Shown piece after piece: positions 50,601-52,943 of a stretch of 52,943 nucleotides of DNA. The DNA lies in assembly GCF_000315625.1 (NCBI RefSeq), contig NW_005434593.1, positions 351,954 through 404,896 of the forward strand, given 5' to 3'. The notes under the pieces are model-generated. The model worked only from the letters and a program-made list of their open reading frames with translations. It was not told the DNA's origin and searched no databases. A program made the translations under genes and the position numbers. Within the stretch, counting starts at the first letter, position 1, and every line of letters starts with the position of its first letter. Source of the stretch: Guillardia theta CCMP2712. Its lineage: Eukaryota > Cryptophyceae > Pyrenomonadales > Geminigeraceae.

Positions 50601-52943
50601 GATGGATAACATCGAGCCAGGCGGAGTGCAGCCAGGTACAGGGGGGCAGGGGGAATGTAACGGTCGAGCTGAGGGGGAGGGAAGGGGAGGTAATAGCACG
50701 CGGGATCAGGTACGAGTATTCACAGAGGTGGAGCGTGACGAGGGCTTCACCAAGCGTAGGCCCTGTTAATGGAGGGCAGAGGGTAACACTGTACTTGGGT
50801 GGGGACGAATCGCAAATGCCGAACGAGAGCGGTGCAGTGTGTTTGTTCGGCTCCCAGAGGACAAGCCCTGCACAGAGAGTCAGTATGTCGGAGGTGCAGT
50901 GCGAGAGTCCCGCTCGCCTCGGGGGCGGGGAAGGGCTGGTTTGCCTTTGGGTAACGGACAGAGGTACTGTGTCCTGGGATATCGAGAGCTGCAGGGTCGG
51001 AAGCGGGGGTGTACCATATCTGTACATGGCTACAACCAGGATCTCGGGCGTGGAGCCATCCTTTGGGGCGCTACATGGTGGGACAGTCGTTACTATCTCG
51101 TTGGATCCAGGTATGGGCTTGATGCAACCAATCCAAGTGGTATGCGAGTTTGGAGGCAAGCCAGGAGAAGGATCGGTATTGGAGACAAGCCTTGCGAGAG
51201 GGCCAGAGCAAGTGAAGGTCAGGTGCACGACACCCAAGGGAGAAACCGAAGGAGCGGTGCAGCTGAGAGTGTATCTGGAGGGTCCTGATGGGTCAACAGA
51301 GAGCGTGACAGACTTCTGGTATGAGGAGGCAGCTCGGGTGACCGACATAAAGCCCTGTCGAGCCCGACTCGTCAATGCACAAGCGATCACGATAGTCGGG
51401 GCGTACTTCAAGAGATCAGCCAGCCTTGCGTGCAAGCTTGGACTCATGACTAAGACAGCAGCTAGGTGGGAATCTAGCACCATGGTAGTCTGTATACTAC
51501 CGGCAGGACAATATCCAGCAGTGTCAGGGTCAGGCGGAAACATGACGGTAGCTATCAGCAACAACGGGGTAGACTACTCAAGGCCGGGAACTTTGCGACT
51601 GCAGTACACAGGAGCAGGAGGAAAGGGAGTGGAGAGGATAGAGCCAACATGGGGCATAGCCGGGGGCGGGGCGACGGTGGTGACGGTGTGGGGAGCTTTG
51701 ATAGGGGAGGCAGGCAGGGGAGTGGTGTGCAAGTTCGGAGAGAAGGGAAGGCCTACGGAAGGGCAGGGGGTAGGCTCGTCAGGAGTAGTCTGCGAGGCGC
51801 CCGGACAGCAGGAGCAGCGGGCCAGCTTGTACTTGTCCACGGACGGGGGTCTGACTTTCGAAGACAGCGGACGAGTGTTTGAGTACATCCAAGCGGGGAC
51901 GATCATACGGCTAGAGCCTTGCGAGGGGCCGGTATCAGGAGGCACACGAGTGAGGGTGATCGGGTCAGGGATGATGGGGGGAGAAGGGCTTGGGTGCCGT
52001 TTCGGAGGCGTGGGAGGACGAGAGGGGAGGGCGCGTTGGGAGTCGAGCAGCGTTGTCACTTGTGTGACACCAGATGGCATTTATCCTGGAGTCGTCAGTC
52101 TTTTTCTTTCGTCTCCGACCTCGGCGTCAGCTTTTTTGTTTCGCCCAATTTTTGAGTGCACCATTTTGAGGGTGAATTTCATTCAGAAATTATACAGGGG
52201 AAGCTCAGTGCATTCAACAAGGGTACTTCTTCGATTTGATCCCGTTACAGATTGGGGTTTACATGGGATATTGTGTAGGATTGGAGCTAGCATAAGGGGC
52301 AAGGCAAGCTGGTTGACTCAGAGCAATCTGATGTGCACATTCCTTGAATCAAGCCCATATCACATCATTAACAAATCAGTCGAAGTCAGTTACAATAGAC
52401 AAAATTTCCAGATGTGCGGAACAATAAGAGAAACGCCAACAGCAGTAATCAAAATCGAACCAACCTGGGGCATTGTAAACCAAGTAACGCATGTGACAGT
52501 CTACACATCATCGAGCTTTTCCTTTCAAGGATTACCGATAGTGTGTAGATTTGGGAACACTGCAGCTTTGTCCACTGCTCAAACACTACACAACGGTATA
52601 TACACATGCAAAGCAGAAGAGCAAAGAGAGCAGAGGGCCAGCTTGTACTTGTCCACGGACGGGGGTCTGACTTTCGAAGACAGCGGACGAGTGTTTGAGT
52701 ACATCCAAGCGGGGACGATCATACGGCTAGAGCCTTGCGAGGGGCCGGTATCAGGAGGCACACGCGTGAGGGTGATCGGGTCAGGGATGATGGGGGGAGA
52801 AGGGCTTGGGTGCCGTTTCGGAGGCGTGGGAGGACGAGAGGGGAGGGCGCGTTGGGAGTCGAGCAGCGTTGTGAGCTGCATCGCGCCAGAGCACACAGGG
52901 GAGGAGGCAGTGGAAGTGTCAATAACGAGGGACGGGCAAGGGA
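41670..52943 (+). CDS. Giant secreted IPT/TIG-repeat protein (3' incomplete)
   Basis: IPT/TIG domains are immunoglobulin-like beta-sandwiches found in cell-surface receptors and plexins. Start ATG 41670 gives a signal peptide (MGRIAHILLEALVLLLL). Early exons are 41670-41804, 41853-42056, then exons around 42.1-42.65, 42.7-42.97, 43.0-43.16, 43.23-43.28 and 43.32-43.38 kb, all phase-consistent. The last exon begins at 43428 and has no stop to the window edge, at least 9,516 nt. Repeats follow the pattern P-x-x-G-P-x-x-GG-T-x-V-x-V-x-G-x-x-F, a Cys pair (C-x-FG ... C-x-x-P), and SNNGVDF-like ends, for example GPLTGSTEVTLRGTNFF and GPVNGGTNVTVAVS. Roughly 3,600 residues are visible. No kinase or other domain is seen; a C-terminal membrane anchor could lie beyond the window. 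Copy and composition anomalies are listed separately. Confidence 0.93.
45743..46284 (+). repeat. 542-bp direct repeat inside the IPT exon, copy 1
   Basis: Bases 45743-46284 recur at 46583-47124 (offset 840). One difference was noticed: T at 46148 versus C at 46988. The unit covers more than one IPT domain and keeps the reading frame (840 is divisible by 3). Confidence 0.95.
46583..47124 (+). repeat. 542-bp direct repeat inside the IPT exon, copy 2
   Basis: Second copy of the 45743-46284 unit. Flanking sequences on both sides are unrelated to those of copy 1, so the copy is sharply bounded. Confidence 0.95.
49065..49550 (+). repeat. GC-rich IPT unit, copy A
   Basis: Bases 49065-49479 match 51642-52056 (offset 2577) and bases 49242-49550 match 52635-52943 (offset 3393, cut by the window edge). 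Only scattered single-base differences are visible. Both offsets are divisible by 3. Confidence 0.93.
51642..52056 (+). repeat. GC-rich IPT unit, copy B
   Basis: 415-bp copy of 49065-49479. After 52056 the sequence leaves the repeat abruptly and base composition drops to the AT-richer class. Confidence 0.93.
52635..52943 (+). repeat. GC-rich IPT unit, copy C (cut by window end)
   Basis: Matches 49242-49550 to the last base of the window. It begins in mid-domain at the RASLYLSTDGG segment, so the junction differs from that of copy B. Confidence 0.93.

Noticed and set aside
49588-50769. 393-codon + strand frame rich in Arg and Gly
   Set aside because: Out-of-frame shadow of the GC-rich IPT segment. 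The IPT frame through the same bases has the domain pattern throughout.
50581-51564. 327-codon minus strand frame
   Set aside because: Antisense to the IPT frame, Pro/Ser/Thr composition follows from the G-rich coding strand.

Overview
The window is nuclear DNA of a photosynthetic eukaryotic alga. The best fit is a cryptophyte such as Guillardia theta, but this is an inference from gene style and not a database match. The evidence is: genes broken by short GT-AG introns (mostly 44-120 nt), AATAAA poly(A) signals, purely eukaryotic gene families (TIM17, HELQ, kinesin-14, LysRS with motif 2 and 3 intact), and at least two proteins starting with a secretory signal peptide followed by a transit-like segment, as expected for import into a complex plastid. 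No prokaryotic operon, tRNA, rRNA, CRISPR array or intact transposon was seen.

Layout. 0-3.3 kb: a GC-rich palindrome at the left edge, then a six- to eight-exon TIM17 gene (+). 3.3-6.9 kb: a GC-rich island, then a long tract rich in GGGTA/GGGGT on the + strand. 6.9-8.6 kb: an orphan four-exon gene (+, 519 aa). 9.0-11.3 kb: two near-identical terminal exons facing away from each other around a CCCCTACC-rich tract. 11.4-16.2 kb: HELQ-type DNA helicase (-). 16.7-18.1 kb: fructosamine-3-kinase with a plastid-type leader (+). 19.4-19.9 kb: small Sel1-repeat gene (+). 20.1-22.2 kb: cysteine-rich secreted protein starting with a Ly6/uPAR (LU)-like domain and ending in a membrane helix (-). 23.0-25.4 kb: lysyl-tRNA synthetase (-), with acidic 14-residue repeats upstream. 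26.5-28.7 kb: SAM-dependent methyltransferase in many small exons (+). 29.1-34.1 kb: 1,480-aa kinesin-14 (-). 34.5-35.3 kb: a single-LU-domain, probably GPI-anchored protein (+). 35.6-37.9 kb: protein kinase with EF-hands inside its activation segment (-). 38.8-39.5 kb: small mitochondrial membrane protein (-). 39.5-41.6 kb: GC-rich island and GAGGGATA satellite. 41.7 kb to the right edge: a giant secreted IPT/TIG-repeat protein (+) whose last exon stays open for more than 9.5 kb.

The most unusual object is the kinase at 35.6-37.9 kb. Its N-lobe, HRD and DFG motifs are followed by roughly 165 residues holding two EF-hand pairs, and only then by the GTHGYMPPE segment and the C-lobe. In CDPKs the EF-hands lie after the kinase domain. 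The second is the IPT protein, which carries almost identical internal duplications and abrupt base-composition switches inside one reading frame, suggesting ongoing recombination between repeats or paralogues. Two LU-type genes form a third theme.

The genes do not form one pathway. They look like ordinary compact nuclear neighbours, often convergent or divergent, serving mitochondria (TIM17, the small inner-membrane protein), plastid (FN3K, EF-hand kinase), DNA repair (HELQ), translation (LysRS), microtubules (kinesin) and the cell surface (LU proteins, IPT protein). Exon boundaries below were found by hand from splice-site phase and family similarity.
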